From: Paraburkholderia tuberum STM678
GTDB taxonomy: Bacteria; Pseudomonadota; Gammaproteobacteria; Burkholderiales; Burkholderiaceae
Length of the DNA stretch: 64,000 bases
Direction: 5' to 3'
NCBI RefSeq assembly: GCF_902833905.1
Contig: NZ_CADFGP010000045.1
Span: forward strand, 1 to 64,000
The position numbers and the translations under genes are program-made. Shown piece by piece: positions 63,750 to 64,000 of the stretch. Each line of letters starts with the position of its first letter. Position 1 is the stretch's first letter. The notes under the pieces were generated by a model. It saw only the letters and a program-made list of their open reading frames with translations. It made no database searches and had not been told where the DNA came from.

Positions 63750-64000
63750 ATGGATCGTAATGCACGAAGTCATCACAGGCAAACACGAAGCAGGGTTCAA
63801 AGCCGGGCGTGCAGGGCCCAGGCGGTAGACTACTTCAACATACTGACGAGCCCGGGGCTGTTGGGCATAACGGAAGCGTATTTGCCAGAACATCGGGAAC
63901 GGCTGTATCCGCCGACGGTGACACTGTCGATGTTCATGCGCCAGGCGCTGGAAGAGGACGCCTCCTGTCAGAAGGCAGTCAACGGGTGGGCGGCGCAGCG
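63750..64000 (+). CDS. IS4 family transposase, N-terminal part (truncated by the window)
   Basis: The open frame runs from ATG 63750 to the last base. The 83 visible residues include AVDYFNILTSPGLLG, EAYLPEHRERLYPPT, VTLSMFMRQALEED and SCQKAVNGWAAQ, the N-terminal pattern of IS4-type transposases. The catalytic DDE residues would be beyond the window, so whether the gene is intact is unknown. Confidence 0.8.
   Translation, partial: MDRNARSHHRQTRSRVQSRACRAQAVDYFNILTSPGLLGITEAYLPEHRERLYPPTVTLSMFMRQALEEDASCQKAVNGWAAQ

Larger units (their letters stand above)
63676..64000 (+). mobile_element. Left part of an IS4-like insertion sequence (runs off the right edge)
   Basis: Begins near the GGGGGCTGATCCAGGG sequence and contains the start of a transposase gene. 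The exact terminal repeat and target duplication cannot be fixed because the right end is outside the window. The 125 bases between ietS and this point hold a CACTTAC / GTAAGTG inverted repeat (63621-63662) and no gene. Confidence 0.6.

Noticed and set aside
57960..64000. Second copy of the tRNA-Lys 3' end (island attR)
   Set aside because: None seen in the window; the TCACGCCCG near 59320 is too short to count.
1..64000. CRISPR arrays, rRNA genes and replication origin
   Set aside because: No regularly spaced direct repeats, rRNA sequence or DnaA-box clusters were noticed.

Overview
The window reads as a chromosomal segment of a betaproteobacterium of the family Burkholderiaceae, most likely Paraburkholderia or a close relative. 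The basis is high GC, the gene order (metK, lpxL, dapF, DUF484, xerC; hslVU beside a RegB/RegA-type pair; gatCAB divergent from mreBCD-mrdA-rodA; rsmB/DUF4390/NtrYX-like; fmt-def and dprA) and protein features typical of the group, such as a DksA with one cysteine and a QueE with a CX14CX2C cluster. Genus is inferred from reading only.

Layout. 1-117: the 5' part of a group II intron, on the minus strand just after metK and running off the left edge. 149-6649: SAM synthesis (metK), lipid A acylation (lpxL), dapF, DUF484, xerC and an rRNA methyltransferase. 6880-9082: a His-rich COG0523 metal chaperone and a zinc-ligand-poor DksA. 9282-11386: hslVU with a heat-shock-like promoter and a bidirectional terminator. 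11449-13858: RegA/RegB-type redox two-component pair and a small CWC protein. 14124-16700: argB, a HAD nucleotidase and slmA. 16860-18772: a SAM-II-type riboswitch in front of metX-metW, then ampG and an M48 peptidase. 21539-26780 (minus): xthA, ppk2, gatB-gatA-gatC. 27153-33586: the rod-shape operon mreB-mreC-mreD-mrdA-rodA. 33670-37269 (minus): Sel1 protein, HpcH aldolase and the preQ0 genes queD-queE-queC. 37665-37740: tRNA-Phe. 37834-42975 (minus): NtrX/NtrY-like pair, DUF4390, rsmB. 43175-46425 (minus): htpX, LysE exporter, fmt, def. 46703-51399: dprA, a thioredoxin-like protein, topB. 51587-57705: LysR regulator, pckG, a 2-hydroxyacid dehydrogenase, a patatin-like lipase and a PaaI thioesterase.

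57907-64000 is accessory DNA. A tRNA-Lys(CTT) with a good promoter is followed directly by a tyrosine integrase that appears frameshifted. Then come a small CxxC protein and a two-gene AAA+ ATPase plus subtilisin-like protease module that matches IetA/IetS, a known plasmid-stability and anti-phage pair. The window ends in the first part of an IS4-like transposase whose start codon can be buried in a hairpin. Base composition falls towards AT in this part.

The strongest non-coding signal is the metX leader. Its P1 helix, the GAUUU start of loop 1, both pseudoknot halves and the GCUAAA core can all be read. A downstream strand complementary to that core also overlaps a strand that can pair with the metX ribosome binding region, giving a plausible translational switch. 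The metK leader also begins with a perfect 9-bp hairpin and holds a GCUAAAG block, a weaker candidate for SAM sensing.
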